Positions 1-12,000 of a stretch of DNA of 64,000 nucleotides are shown one piece after another. The notes under the pieces were generated by a model, which had not been told where the DNA came from, did not search any database, and was given only the letters and a program-made list of their open reading frames with translations. The first letter of the stretch is position 1, and each line of letters begins with the position of its first letter. Source of the DNA: Bolinopsis microptera (lineage: Eukaryota; Ctenophora; Tentaculata; Lobata; Bolinopsidae); NCBI RefSeq assembly GCF_026151205.1, contig NC_087079.1, forward strand, positions 3,553,230 to 3,617,229, written 5' to 3'. Both the position numbers and the translations under genes were made by a program.

Positions 1-1849
1 AGGGGGACTGTTAAAATATTAAATTTGGACACTACCGTTATTTCATGCTCCTAGCTACAGTTTAGTGGGGCACTATGCATCAAATTAGCAAGCAGTAATT
101 ACACAATTAAACAATTAACAGATGAAAGTCGCGGCCTCATTAACAGAAGCTGGCCCAAAGAGAACCTCTAGTTCCCTAGCATAAAACTGAACGGTAACTT
201 CCACGGTTAGGGAGCCCAACAAAAGGATTAGCTAACATTTGATACGTGAGGTGTCGAGTGAAGTGCACCACACTGTTCCGACGAGTTGAGAGTGCGAACT
301 GAGAAGGGGCCAGGGGGGCCCAGAGTCTATATTAACAGAGGTGAAAGGCTGGATTACCAGGCCCCCCTTTTTTCAGCAAGACTGTAATGGCGGTGGGGAA
401 GTTCATGTAGCAAGCTCAATAATCACGAACTAGAAAATTAGGACACAAACCACCAGAAGGAGAGTGCAGAACTTGAACATTCCCGCGCAGCCCCGGGGAT
501 CATCAAACACACTGAGGGCCGAGGGGTACAAACCGACAAACGTATCAGTGAGAACTCAATATATCGACTTCCTAAATTTTCATTCCACGATTCATAGTAT
601 CGCATGACGGTGGATTACTACCGTCACTAAGTCACAGTTAAGTGGGGAAACTAAACGTGAAGTGCCAAGACAGGGATGCAGAGTAGACGGACTTCAGAGG
701 AACTGCCCGGATATCAGTAATATTACATATTATATTCGACATAATATTCCCGCGCCAATGTGAACATGTAGGAAGTAGTGTAAGAAAAGAGAGGGAGAGA
801 AGGGGTATTTTCGAATGAAGCGGGAAATTAGAGACGATTTGGACCTAGCGGTGCAATTCTTCTAGGAAGTGAATCGGTTCTTCTTAAAACAATAGATGCG
901 ATTCGTAGAATTTCTTTAAATTATCTTTTGTTTAACAATTCAACTCTTCAAGAGTTGAAGGGCGAATCGTGAATATTCAAAAGATATACTTGAAGCCATG
1001 TGCAGAGAGTGAACATTTTCAAATTATATTCAAACATTCAACTCAAGCAACATCTAGAATCCTAGATTCAGGATAATATATAGGATGAATTCTACAGAAC
1101 ACCATCGTCATAAAAAAGTAAAAAATTGTTGTCAGTATCAAGAATAAATTTGTCAAACCAAAAATATTTCAGTCTACTTTAACCGGATATCAGTAGTATC
1201 ATTAACTATGCATAGACTTGAAATTGTGCAGCCACTATAAATTTCGACTCACAAAAACGCCCAAACCAGGCACAGATTTCCGGTCTTTCCAAGAATAGAG
1301 GAGGAATTTTTCGATGGTTTTACGTTTATAATAGAATAAACGCGTTAGCGAGGTGTCTCACGCGTTAGCGTGATTAGCACACTTGAGTCGAGATTCCAAT
1401 GACCATCTTAGTGGTCACTACGATCAAGAATGGTGGAGAGGAGTGAGGTGGAGGGTATTAAATAGTCCTGTTAAACTGTGGAGTTCAATGATGTAACGAG
1501 ACTCTAAACTGCGGCTGAACCGCAACTAACTCGATAACTCATAATTAGTCTTTAATCATTATTACTTTATTAACTGGGAGGAGACAGTGATATTGGGTAG
1601 AGAGGTCCCGACAGTCCACTAATGAAGAAGGATTAATGAAGAGGGGTTAATCACCTCTACTTAGATTAACCGGTTAATCGTTCTGAGGTTGGAGCCAAGG
1701 TGAACTTGCAGGCGAGGCTCAACACCTTCACAGCGTGAGAGTAGAGAGTACCACAACCAAATAATTAGTAAGCAGTAAAAAATATGCAAATGTCAGTATA
1801 TTTTACTGCTAACCAAATATATTACTGCTACCCAAATATATACCACGAT
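1..1849. other. non-coding stretch, no gene recognised
   Basis: AT-rich sequence with many short stops in all frames. I see no exon of a recognisable protein, no RNA gene and no clear TIR element. Only short local palindromes and simple repeats are visible, such as paired copies of CGCGTTAGCG near 1340-1370. Confidence 0.5.
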
Positions 1850-1960
1850 TCAGAGTTTAAGGTCAAGGTGTTCTGACTTTCTGAGGAAAGCTCCCCCTGC
1901 TTCAAAGACACAACCTGCTGTAAAACTGCTCCGAAACATGGCAGACATTCTCATCCACTT
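1850..1960 (-). pseudogene. possible hAT transposase C-terminal remnant
   Basis: Read on the minus strand, about 35 codons up to a TGA at 1850 give a peptide with FRSSFTAGCVFEAGGAFL followed by RKSEHLDLKL. This resembles the hAT C-terminal dimerisation motif (a serine/Ala-Gly core, then R-x-x-L and a terminal Leu-rich end). The segment is too short for certainty, and nothing upstream on the minus strand continues the similarity. The assignment is an inference from the motif alone. Confidence 0.25.
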
Positions 1961-2360
1961 TATATTATGTAACCAAATGTGACAACTATGGTGCAGCTTA
2001 CGGTGATTTCTGGTTTAGTAGGACTGTTTGATCTTTACCCGACCACTGTCACCTAGTCTAGGGAGTAGCTAACGATCCATTGGATCTATGCGATTTCAAG
2101 AAACTTCCTAGGATACCCCTTTAGTACATACTGTACAATATTACTATTATTGTCCTAAAACTTACCTTAAAATAAAATAATGTTCTAGACTTCTAGAATT
2201 CTACTCAAAACTTGATGCACTTAATATTTAATTGAAACCATGACTGGCATGGGGGTAAGATAACAAATTTATATTATATTACTCTAATGTTATTATTGAA
2301 GTAATTTATTTACTTTTATCTCAACTGCAAATCAATTCATTATCTAGGCATATAAAGTGG

Positions 2361-2440
2361 TATCTTTAATAGTTACGTTTAAATTAAGTGTTATCTTTAA
2401 TAGTTACGTTTAAATTAAGTGTTATCTTTAATAGTTAAGT
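2361..2440. repeat. 31-bp tandem repeat, about 2.6 copies
   Basis: A unit beginning TATCTTTAATAGTTACG recurs at 2361, 2392 and 2423, a period of 31 bp. The first two copies are essentially identical and the third is partial. Just downstream (2447-2513) lies a G-run/C-run hairpin whose ends carry GGCCAGAGG and CCTGGCCTCTGG. Confidence 0.85.
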
Positions 2441-3535
2441 AAATCAGTAAAGGCCAGAGGGGGGTAAAAATATTTTTTCAGTTTTCACCCCCCCCCCACC
2501 CCCTGGCCTCTGGTAACTTTTTTCTTTTTCACTACTTTCTGACCCATAAATTTTCAAATCAAATAGTCCTTAGCTCAACTATAAAATCCGCGTTTTAACC
2601 ATTTATAACTTTTAGAATTCAGAGTTCAGATACCTTATAACTTTATAACCCTATCTCAAAATAACTATCCTGTGGAAAGCTTTGCCTCACATCAACTCCA
2701 AACGACCTAATTGGTCTACCAGAACGAATTGGAGCAGAACTGCGGGGTCTTAATTATCCAGGGTGTCCCGAAAAAGGTTAAGATAATTAATCAAAATCAA
2801 CTCAAAAGCTAATCAAAATATCGATTAAGGGCTCCAATTTTTCGGTCAACCGTCTTACTTTCAGGCCAGGTCTTAAACAATAGCAGTCTGACCTGGAGAC
2901 TGGAATAAATATGGTGGGAGCCAGCACTATCGATCAGGCACGATATAGTAATAATGGCATAATATAGGAATAATTATGCACTCAGTGCAGTCCGAGGAAC
3001 AATGAACATTGCGTCAGTTACTTAACCTAGACTTAGTCACAGCAAACACCAGCCATGGCGACCAACCATCTTTAATTTATGAATTCTTTCAACATAATTT
3101 CGCTACAAAACTAGTAATGGGATATTGGAAAGCTGGTTGATTGAAGTTGCATATTATATAGTACATATGCATGTAGTTATGTTTCGGGTTGCTAGTTGTG
3201 ATGCAGTTTAAAAGTTACCAGATTTACGCCATTTCAGGTATTTAATGAAGAGTACCAACGGTCCGGTTAAAGCGAGCAGAATAATCTTAAAACAGGAGCA
3301 TTTAATGAAAAGGACCTCTAGCACGTAGCAGCGGGTACCATTGTTATGTTTGCTTTTTTTCAGGGGGAGTTTTCATCGTGAGCATCGTAGAACGATCCTT
3401 TTCGCATCTTGGTTAGATTCATTGAAACCTGCCTACAAAATATACAAAATATACAACATATTATGTAGCATGAATACGTCAAATACGTCATTAGTAGCCT
3501 AAATGTTTTAAATAACTTGATATAGACCGTCTATT

Positions 3536-3711
3536 TCACTTGGCTCCAAATTGTGCAGCAATGAGGACATAAAAAGGCACTGTATCCTAGCAAACCTTGC
3601 TGTTCAAAACTACAAGAAAATTTGGAAACAAGGTAAACGCATACCTCTTAAGACCAGACTTAAAATTTGTGTATCCATATTACTTTTTTTTCTGGCTACT
3701 TATCAGATCGT
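3536..3711 (+). pseudogene. LINE reverse-transcriptase C-terminal fragment
   Basis: The plus strand reads SLGSKLCSNEDIKRHCILAN, then a segment containing NYKKIWKQGKRIPLKTRLK. It aligns with the same part of the longer RT fragments at 4369-5553 and 39023-40482, which read SLGSLMCTVKDIKNRIFL and SLGSLLCTEKDIQRRRILAE. So it is a third, short member of that LINE family. It is cut abruptly on its 3' side by the G-rich element at 3712. It carries no catalytic motif and is dead. Confidence 0.7.
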
Positions 3712-4058
3712 TAAGGCCAGAGGGGGGGGGGGGGGTTAATGGTCATTTTCTACACTTTCTCGAGATAAAATGAAGTAAATAAATACTCAATCTATTTAGA
3801 AATTTGTATGTCGTAATCTTACGATGAAAATAACAACTCTATCATTTAAATTATTTTCGCTATATCTAAATTAAGAGGTTAACCTCATTTATAAACGTTC
3901 AAATATCATTTTTACTGATAATTATTAATCTAGAATTTAGAGTTAACGTTTACTGACCGAAATAACAAAAATCTTGGAGTGCAATAAAATCTTACCTCAA
4001 TTTTATCAACCTCAATGTTGTATAGTCAATTTTGTAAGAACCGGTTAACCTCAACCCC

Positions 4059-4091
<33 letters not shown>

Positions 4092-4122
4092 TCGTGGGAG
4101 TAAAACGCACTCTGGCCCTAAT
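3712..4122. mobile_element. G-rich MITE-like element with short TIRs
   Basis: The left end reads TTAAGGCCAGAG followed by 14 G (3722-3735). The right end has 30 C (4060-4089), then a spacer and ACTCTGGCCCTAA. Inverted, the right terminus matches the left at 11 of about 12 bases. No coding capacity is seen between them. The smaller hairpin at 2447-2513 has similar GGCCAGAGGGGG ends and may belong to the same family. The class is not assigned. Confidence 0.5.
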
Positions 4123-4359
4123 ATTATGTTCCTTTATGTTATATTTTTTTTATTTAAATAAAGTTATATAATAAACACAATATAATAGTACAAACTTCGT
4201 AAGTTTTAACACACTTGCAGTTGTAACACTAGAACAAAACTAAGTAAGTTTCAATATCTACAGAACTGGTGAGTTTCATAACAAATAATTTGAGATAATA
4301 TGTTCAATATCTTTTCGATGAAGTTAAACGTACATTTTAGGTAAATTTACATTATATAC

Positions 4360-5553
4360 ATATTATCAGTGGTACTTAGAAAGCATTGGAGCTACCACAG
4401 AATGAGTATAGACATGTCAAGTGCCTTTGACACCATCAGCAGAGAAACAGTACTCAATGTTCTTGAAGATGCTGGCTGTACTAGTGATGAAATTAGGATG
4501 GTACGGCTCCTACTATCAAACACAGTGTTGAAAGTAAAAGTCAATAATACTGTATCAATTGAGTTCCAAAGCACAACTGGAGCATTTCAAGGAGATGCAC
4601 TATCAGGTAATCTATTTACTGTTGTTGAAGCCGCTGCACTTATTCACCTCAGATCTGTACTCTCCCAAGTATCATCAACACCTTACCCAGTGAATCATCC
4701 AATCCCTAATCCTCCTATCTCAGAAGAATTCATGCCACTCGAAACAGGATACTCTGATGATATTGACTTTAATAACACTGAACTTGCTCCACTCAAAGAA
4801 ATGCTTCCTATCGCTAAAGATATATTCCAGCAGTGGGACCTTCATATCAATTCTTCCAAGACTGAATTTGTCCATTTTTATTTAGCAGATCCTAAACCCA
4901 CTGTTAAACGCAAGGTGATTGTTGGAAAAGTGTATAGAGGTGATGAAGAGTGGCGCTCTAACAAAACTTTAGGATCGTTGATGTGCACTGTTAAGGATAT
5001 CAAGAATCGAATATTCCTTGGTAATGTTGCCTTTAGTAAATTTCAGAAAGTTTGGATGAAGAGCAAGATTTCAGTCCAAAGGAAGATCAAAATCTACGAG
5101 GCACAAGTAGTCTCTATTCTACTCTACAACTGCAACTCCTGGGCTGCACCACTAGCTTCGTTGAATGAACTTGATATTGCTCATCGCAAACACCTCCGAA
5201 GAATCCTCAACATCAGATGGCCTACTGGGGTTATTTCTAATGAGGCACTCTATGCTCGTTGTTATGTCACTCCCTTGTCTGTGAGGGTCTCTAAGTTTCG
5301 ATGGAGAATGTTAGGACATATCTTAAGAGGACAGGAAGACTCACCAGCATACACCTCTATGTTATTTGCTATAAATTCTGATATTTTTATGGAAGGGAGA
5401 CGGGGTAGACCATGTTTAAACTTATTAGATGTTATTAGAAAAGACTTGACTAGTAGAAATCTTGATATTAGACTTAAGAATTTGACTGATTTCGAAGACC
5501 TTAGATTTTTAGCTTTAGATAGGGAGGAGTGGAAGAAGTTAGAAGATGGTTGA
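4360..5553 (+). pseudogene. 5'-truncated LINE: reverse transcriptase fragment
   Basis: About 394 codons of the palm, thumb and C-terminal part of a non-LTR reverse transcriptase. Visible motifs are the first catalytic block (SIDMSSAFDT), the GAFQGDALSG block, and the catalytic YSDD about 127 residues in. The C-terminal part reads RWRMLGHILRG then GRRGRPCLNLL, as in other LINE C-termini. Fingers and endonuclease are missing, so the copy is 5'-truncated near 4360. The stop at 5551-5553 is followed by about 85 bp ending in a (TAC)n tract at 5641-5663, probably the 3' tail. It is closest in this window to 39023-40482. The catalytic aspartates are intact, but it cannot act alone. The LINE clade was not determined. 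Confidence 0.85.
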
Positions 5554-5663
5554 TGTTTTTGTTTTCTTTTTTATGCGTTTTGATATCTATAAGGTGCCTA
5601 GGATGCTCTTTTCAAGAGATATTTCGTACTTTGAAAGATTTACTACTACTACTACTACTACTA

Positions 5664-6346
5664 CATATTATCTCAAGCGACAATATTAAACCAAAACAGT
5701 AAATAATTCCTCTCGACGGAGAATTAAATAAAAGGTTTAATAACTAAATAGCATATTTCTAAAAGGTATCACGGGATAGGATATCGATACAGAAAAACCG
5801 TTCTGAGGATAAACACAGGTATTGACTAGTAGGAGTCGGACATACTTCTTAACAATAAGATATAAATTTACAAGAATCTGGTTCAATGAACGTGTGAACA
5901 AATGACTTGGTCAGTTAGTCAATAGTCATGGTCACCACCAAAGCGACTCCTTTCTAAGACAAAACATATCATAACATTAAACATTATTGGGTCTATTCAT
6001 AAAAAATCAGAAATTTTCCTCAGAAATGAAGATACGTCAATGAAAAGGTGACACGGATACTCCAAGTGAGGTTACAGACATGAATGACAAGTTTGACTTG
6101 CAGTTGTTAAAAATAAAGTTCAGAAATGTTGATCAAACAATCGGACGAGACCTCAACCCAAACTGATAGTTATGGTCCAATGTACAAGAAATAATCAATC
6201 TTTGGCACAACTAAAAACGGCAAACCCAAAAATGAGTTCAGCAAATCATCCAGGTGGTGTAACAACAACAAATATGCTCGCTATTAAATAATACGTAAAT
6301 ATTAAAATTAAAATTAAAATAAGGATACAATTTCGCACTTCGAATT
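5664..6346. other. non-coding, nothing recognised
   Basis: AT-rich DNA with frequent stops in every frame and no repeat structure that I could define. Confidence 0.5.
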
Positions 6347-6500
6347 ATGACAAATCAAAAACTAATTCGATTATATACCTACCACGTACGGGTTACACTT
6401 GACTGGAACACATCATTAACTCGAACATTGCGAGCACTTCTCGGCAAGAACAGGCAAGCAGTCCGCCTTAGCTCGGAAGTTCATAGGACAAACAAGCTCG

Positions 6501-6570
6501 CTGATTGGCTGGTTGAAAGTGACCAGCGCCGTGATTGGCTGCTGGAAACAGAGCAGCTCTTTGATTGGCT
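6501..6570. promoter_or_regulatory. three CCAAT boxes (reverse) at exact 30-bp spacing
   Basis: TGATTGGCT occurs at 6502, 6532 and 6562, which on the minus strand is AGCCAATCA, the full NF-Y consensus. The spacing is exactly 30 bp, about three helical turns. The intervening bases are only partly conserved. The same stretch is open in one plus frame and encodes a 10-residue repeat (DWLVESDQRR, DWLLETEQLF, DWLLSADERK), so it could instead be a decayed 30-bp minisatellite. No gene start was identified next to it. Confidence 0.45.
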
Positions 6571-7046
6571 GTTGAGTGCAGACGAAAGGAAGCAGCATAG
6601 CATTAAGCAGGATAAAGTAATTTACATACTCGCAACAACACGCACATAATATACAAAACACACACAGCATTATACACACGGTACAAGTGTTGCAGTGCAG
6701 GTCAGAGTTCCAGGAAGTTTAAAATACACAACCACGTACTCTGTTGTACCACCGGCACCTGCACTTCCACACGTATCGTGGCTGCTACATGGCATGTGTG
6801 TATAATATTGCACATATTATATCGTATTATATATTATAATAATTCAACAAACAACCTTCTTATTTTGGACGGGATTCTCAAATCTTAACATAAAGTGATG
6901 CTAATCCTGCGTGTAGTGCACATAATCTGTTTCATAACCAGTACTAGGTTTATAGTGTTTGCGGGGATATTGAGATGTTTAGTTCAGCACAACCACATAC
7001 AGACTAGTACTAAAATATTTATTAACTATTATTTAGTAACTAAATA

Positions 7047-7200
7047 CAGTGAAACCCCAATTTACCGCGGAGTTTGGGGAAAGGTAACATCCGTGGTAAA
7101 TCGGGGTTCGCGGTAAATCGGGATTTTGTTTGTTTACATTATGAATGTTAAGCCCTACTTGGGGGAAAGGAAATGGCCGCGGTAAACCGGGGTTTAACTG
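7047..7200. mobile_element. 154-bp MITE flanked by TA
   Basis: The left end CAGTGAAACCCCAATTTACC and the right end, inverted, CAGTTAAACCCCGGTTTACC form imperfect terminal inverted repeats of about 24 bp. TA stands on both sides (7045-7046 and 7201-7202), as in Tc1/mariner/pogo insertions. There is no ORF, so it is non-autonomous. A degraded relative with GGTAAATCGGGGTTTACAG lies near 15245-15336. Confidence 0.8.
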
Positions 7201-7202
7201 TA

Positions 7203-8929
7203 CCACCATCACCTGCACAGTGCACATACCTGCACAGGGTGAATACGTACCAAAAGAAAAAACAGCCGCAGCTGTTATAAATAATACCATATAATACGCG
7301 AATCAAACTGTATGGTCACACTAAGCCTCATAGGCTCTCAGAGTCTTAGAGTCTCAGAGAAGGAATACTTTGCGACGTGACCTGCGTTCTGTCAAGATGA
7401 TTCGTTCTTGTGACTCACACGTGGCTCTTTATTGACACTATATTTTTGAGCTATATTATTATGCCCGTGCAACTAGAAAATTGTTGGTCCAAAATATACA
7501 TTAAAAAGGGCAGAAATTTAACTCATGTAATCGTTCTTTAAGGCTGAAAGTTGAACCTTTGTAAAAGATTGATTTTTCTAAATTCTAAATTCCAAAATGT
7601 AATATAATATCATAAAATGGTATAAAGTGGCATAAAATGGCATAAAGTGTCAATTGGCATAACATAGCATAAAGTGACATATATTTCTATGGCATACAAT
7701 GGCATAAATTTCTTTCGAGAAAAAAGCTTTGAGTAAATTGACATAAATGCCATTTTAGGTCATTGGATTTCTGATATTGTTTAGGACAAATACAGCTTGG
7801 CCCAGAATAAGCTACAACATTAATGTGTATAATACATAATAGGACCCTTAAAAGTTTAGTAGATGATTTAAAGGTAGTTTATTTAAAACACAAAACATAT
7901 ATATAAAACACTAATATTACACTAATATCACCAAACAAAAATATGTGTGAACTCTACCAGACCCGATAACCAAAATGGTGAGTCTCCCTGACTTATAAGA
8001 ACTTAAGAAGCACTTATAATAATTATAAAAGGTTGATCATAACTTATATTGATACGATAATACTAATTCTACCAGCTACACACATCCATGACATACGTGA
8101 TACGAACTACGAATAAGAATGACAATGGACTTGTTCTTCTACACCTTCTGATACAATAGATTGGGAGGTTGGCCATAAACCCAGTTTATTAGGCCACAAA
8201 GCAAGGAACATGAGGGTAAGTCATTCTATGTAGCATATTGTCGGGGAGAGAGTTGGAGAATAATTGCCATTGTATGTAATATGCAGTGTCATTCTTTTGT
8301 GGTTAAATAATTTGACTAATGTCGTATCGTTTTAATGAGAGAAATTAGATGATGTGGGTGATGTGCAGCTGGTAGTATTTACTGACGCGTTTCCGAGGAA
8401 ATTGAAAAATATATGTAACTCTATTGAAGATAATCTTAATATTCGTTATTCAATCAAGTCTGACTTATACAGCGATACAGCGATACAGGATACTAGTAAT
8501 ACGTAGTAATGCGAGCCCCCTTAAAATAAGTTAGAATAATTTTTAAAAAGGAGACGAATGAACGAGAAATAAGTTTAAACTTATTCCTACGCTACCTGCA
8601 AATCGTGCGTTTCCAGCAACAAGAATAATTGTACTATTACATTTTATGACTATTTATTTTCACATTCCATCTAGATTCCAGTTGGTTCCAGTCAGATTGA
8701 AGAAGAATACAGATGGCCATCTGGTGGTATAATGGTGTCATAAAAATCACGAACTACACTACTTCTAAACCTTCCAGCAGGTTCTACAACAAACTTCAGA
8801 ACTATAGGGACTATCTAGCTAGGGGACATCCGAGTCTCCACGTTTGTGATCTACGCAGACCATTTCAGCGGATAACGTCACGCTCAGCCAATCTTCATTA
8901 GTTGGACGATACAAGAACGTGTCTGGGGG
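7203..8929. other. non-coding stretch with a degenerate CATAAARTGG repeat
   Basis: Between about 7607 and 7700 the motif CATAAARTGG recurs irregularly every 10-20 bp. The rest is AT-rich with no gene that I can support. Confidence 0.5.
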
Positions 8930-8930
8930 G

Positions 8931-9042
8931 AAGCCAAGGGGTATTTTGTGGTATTTTTTGATATTATGTGGGACCTTTTTATGGGGGAAATTCCAAAATT
9001 CATTAAGGCATTCCCAAAATATCACAAAATACCCCTTGGCTT
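8931..9042. repeat. inverted repeat, 27-bp arms
   Basis: The arm AAGCCAAGGGGTATTTTGTG (8931 onward) returns inverted as CACAAAATACCCCTTGGCTT, ending at 9042. The 27-bp arms differ at one position. The loop is about 58 bp and carries no ORF. A second perfect small hairpin, GGTGATC-AAAAA-GATCACC, sits at about 9065-9083. It could be a miniature foldback element. Confidence 0.8.
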
Positions 9043-9099
9043 CTCCAATGGTTGTAGATGCGTAGGTGATCAAAAAGATCACCGCTGACTAGCAGTTCT

Positions 9100-12000
9100 G
9101 TGCTCTCACTATAAAAGCCAGGGCTGTGAATCGGAGGTACCCCGCTAGTGCCCCCTGTCAGTACCTAGTCGAATAAGTCGACCTTAGCCTCTCTGCAACA
9201 AGTCCTCCTGATGCCTCCACGTGGTGAAGACTGGATACTGGACGATGGATGGTGGTGAACTCCAGGCAAGAATCAGGATGGGCGACGGGTAGATAGCTGA
9301 CCCCCGGAGAGACAAGATAGGAACGCCAGTTGTCTCTCGAACTCCTAGCCTCTGAAGAAGAGAGGTGCGGAGAATCAGCCGGAGGTGTTGGTCATTATAT
9401 CCTCTGACTTTCCACTACGACCCAAATGATTGGACCACGCTCTGGTGGAAAGGATGACCCCCCATACCCGGGGTAACGGGCAGTCAGGGAGAGGGCTAGC
9501 TCCTGCAAAAGTTTAGCTTATGCTGACACCCTAGCCCCCCTAGCTCAGGGACAGGAGTGGCTACCTTCGGGTAGTGTCGGTGAAGAAGAAGAAGAAGAAG
9601 AAGAACTCACCACATCATTTACCCTGAGCAGACAGTTCGATTGGTTAAAGTCTGATAAAAAGTTCAACTCAAGTTGATGTTCCTGCGGTTCAAACCCAAA
9701 TGTTCCGGTAGCGTGGCTTTGGGAAATGACCATTTGCCACCATGGAGGGGACTCCATGGGGTCATTTAGCTATTTGAAAAACAACTATGATGAATTTAAA
9801 CAGCACTAGGGTTAAAGCCCCTAACACGAATCTTGTGGAGGGTCGGCAGTTTTATGACTTGGTTGGCTTAAAACCCAATCTGGGAGGGCCAGGCGATGAT
9901 GTACTGTCGTACCCAACACAACACAACAGGATAAGTACAGAACCGGAAAAGAAGAGCAGTAATAGTGGCAGCGTTGTGTCGTGTAGTAGGAAAACGTTCA
10001 TCGGGACACTGAACGTTCGTACTGTTAGGGAACAGTATAAGAGGATAGAGTTAGCATCGCTCTTCCTTGAGAGTAGAGTTGCAGTTTTAGGGGTACAAGA
10101 GCACCGGATTGTGCATGAGGAGGAGATCAAGATCCAGAGTTTTGAGAAGGGTGTGCACCTGGTGACCACACCTGCTTGGAGAAACACCCGACAAGCTGCT
10201 ACTGGCGGAGTTGGGTTTATGCTGACCAAGCAGGCCTACAAAGCAGTGAGTCTCATGAAATCGTTTGGGAAGCGAATTTTTCTCATATCCTTTGATGGAA
10301 ACCCACGGCTTACAGTAATAACGGTGTACAGTCCCACTGAAGCAGCATCAAATGAAGAGGCAGAGGACTTTCACGAGGGACTAAGATCTGCATTAGGAGA
10401 GGTACCAGCCCATCATCTGCTAATGGTTGTTGGTGATCTTAACGCCCATCTTAGCAGATTGAATGAGGAGGATTCAGGTTGGTACTGGCATCGAGTATCC
10501 AACAGAAACGGATCGCTTCTCAGGGATACTTTGTTGGAGGGAAACCTTGAGGCAACTAACCACCGATTCCAGAAACGTCCCGGTAAACTATGGACGTATC
10601 TCTCTGACGGAACACTGAGCAAGAGTCAGATTGATTACATCCTGATAAGGAAGAAGTGGCGTAACTCAGTCAAGGACACTGTTGTCTCCAATTCTTTTAA
10701 CTCTCTTGGGTCGGACCACCGTCTAGTAGTTAGTTCAGTCAAACTCAGCCTGCGAAAGTGCCAGAATGCACCTAGAGTAGTAAGATATGACTACAGACTG
10801 CTCAAAGAGAATAAGGAGTTGCAAGCCTTGTATTCTGTGGAGGTGAAAAACAGATTCTCTATGCTACTGGAGGAAGAATCTAGTGAGCAGAACGATCCCA
10901 CGATTCAGTACGGAAAGCTTATGGATGCCGTGAAAGCAACCAATCATAAGTTGCTTAAGCCCATCCCAAGAAGACAACGTAACAACCCCTCCCAAGATCC
11001 TAGGGTATCGGAGAGGAGGAGAACTCTGTTTCAGGCCAAAGACGCATATCATGAGAATCCTACAGAGGAGAGTAGAGAGGTAGTTAAGGAGTGTAAGGAT
11101 GCACTTGCAGTGAGCTACAAAGAGGTTGAGGAGGAGACTCTTGTTTCTCGGATCAGGCGGGCTGAGGATGCTGCTGACAGGTGTAAGAATAAGGAAAGTT
11201 GGGACCTTATTAATGACATAAATGGCAGGAAAAGCAAGCCATGCAGCCTGGTTGATGGAGGTAGTGCAGAGGGGAGATTGAAGAGCTGGAAGGACCACTT
11301 CACTAAGCTCCTGGGTCAACCACCATCTGTACCTGACCAGGAAATAGTTATCCAAACCATCCACCCCCAGCAGGATATAGAGACTGGTCTGTTTTGCAGG
11401 GAGGAGTTAGCGGAGGCGAGGAAGCAGATCAAGGAGGGTAAGGCCTATGGTGATGATGGCATAGCTCCAGAGATTCTCAAAAGAGTGGACATGGACGACC
11501 TGATTCTAGAGTTCTGTAACAGCGCTCTGGTTGATGGAAAAATCCCTGATCAATGGCGGCAACTCAACATCGTGCCTGTGCCAAAGAAAGGAAATCTAAC
11601 TAAAGTGGATAACTACAGAGGAATCGCTCTTACGTCCATTGTTAGTAAGACCCTGAATCGTATGATCCTTAACAGAATCAAACCAGCGATGGAGAAAATC
11701 CTGAGGATCAACCAAAACGGATTTCGGGAAGGACGCAGTACCACCAGCCACATTCTGTGTCTAAGGAGGATCTTGGAGGGGGCTAGAGACAAAAACCTGA
11801 CCGCCCTTCTCTTGTTCATCGATTTTAAGAAGGCCTTTGATAGCATTCATAGGGGTATATTGATGAAGATACTCCTGGCATATGGGATACCAGAGCCCAT
11901 TGTTAGGCTGATAGATGCTATGTACAAGGACACCATGGCACGAGTCATCACGGAGGATGGTCTGACTGAAGCTTTCCTTATACTTGCTGGAGTTATGCAG

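Noticed and set aside
9205-9235. Hammerhead-like core (CTGATG...GTGAAGA) in the RTE leader
   Set aside because: The conserved core CUGANGA and GAAA are not matched and the stems do not pair as required.
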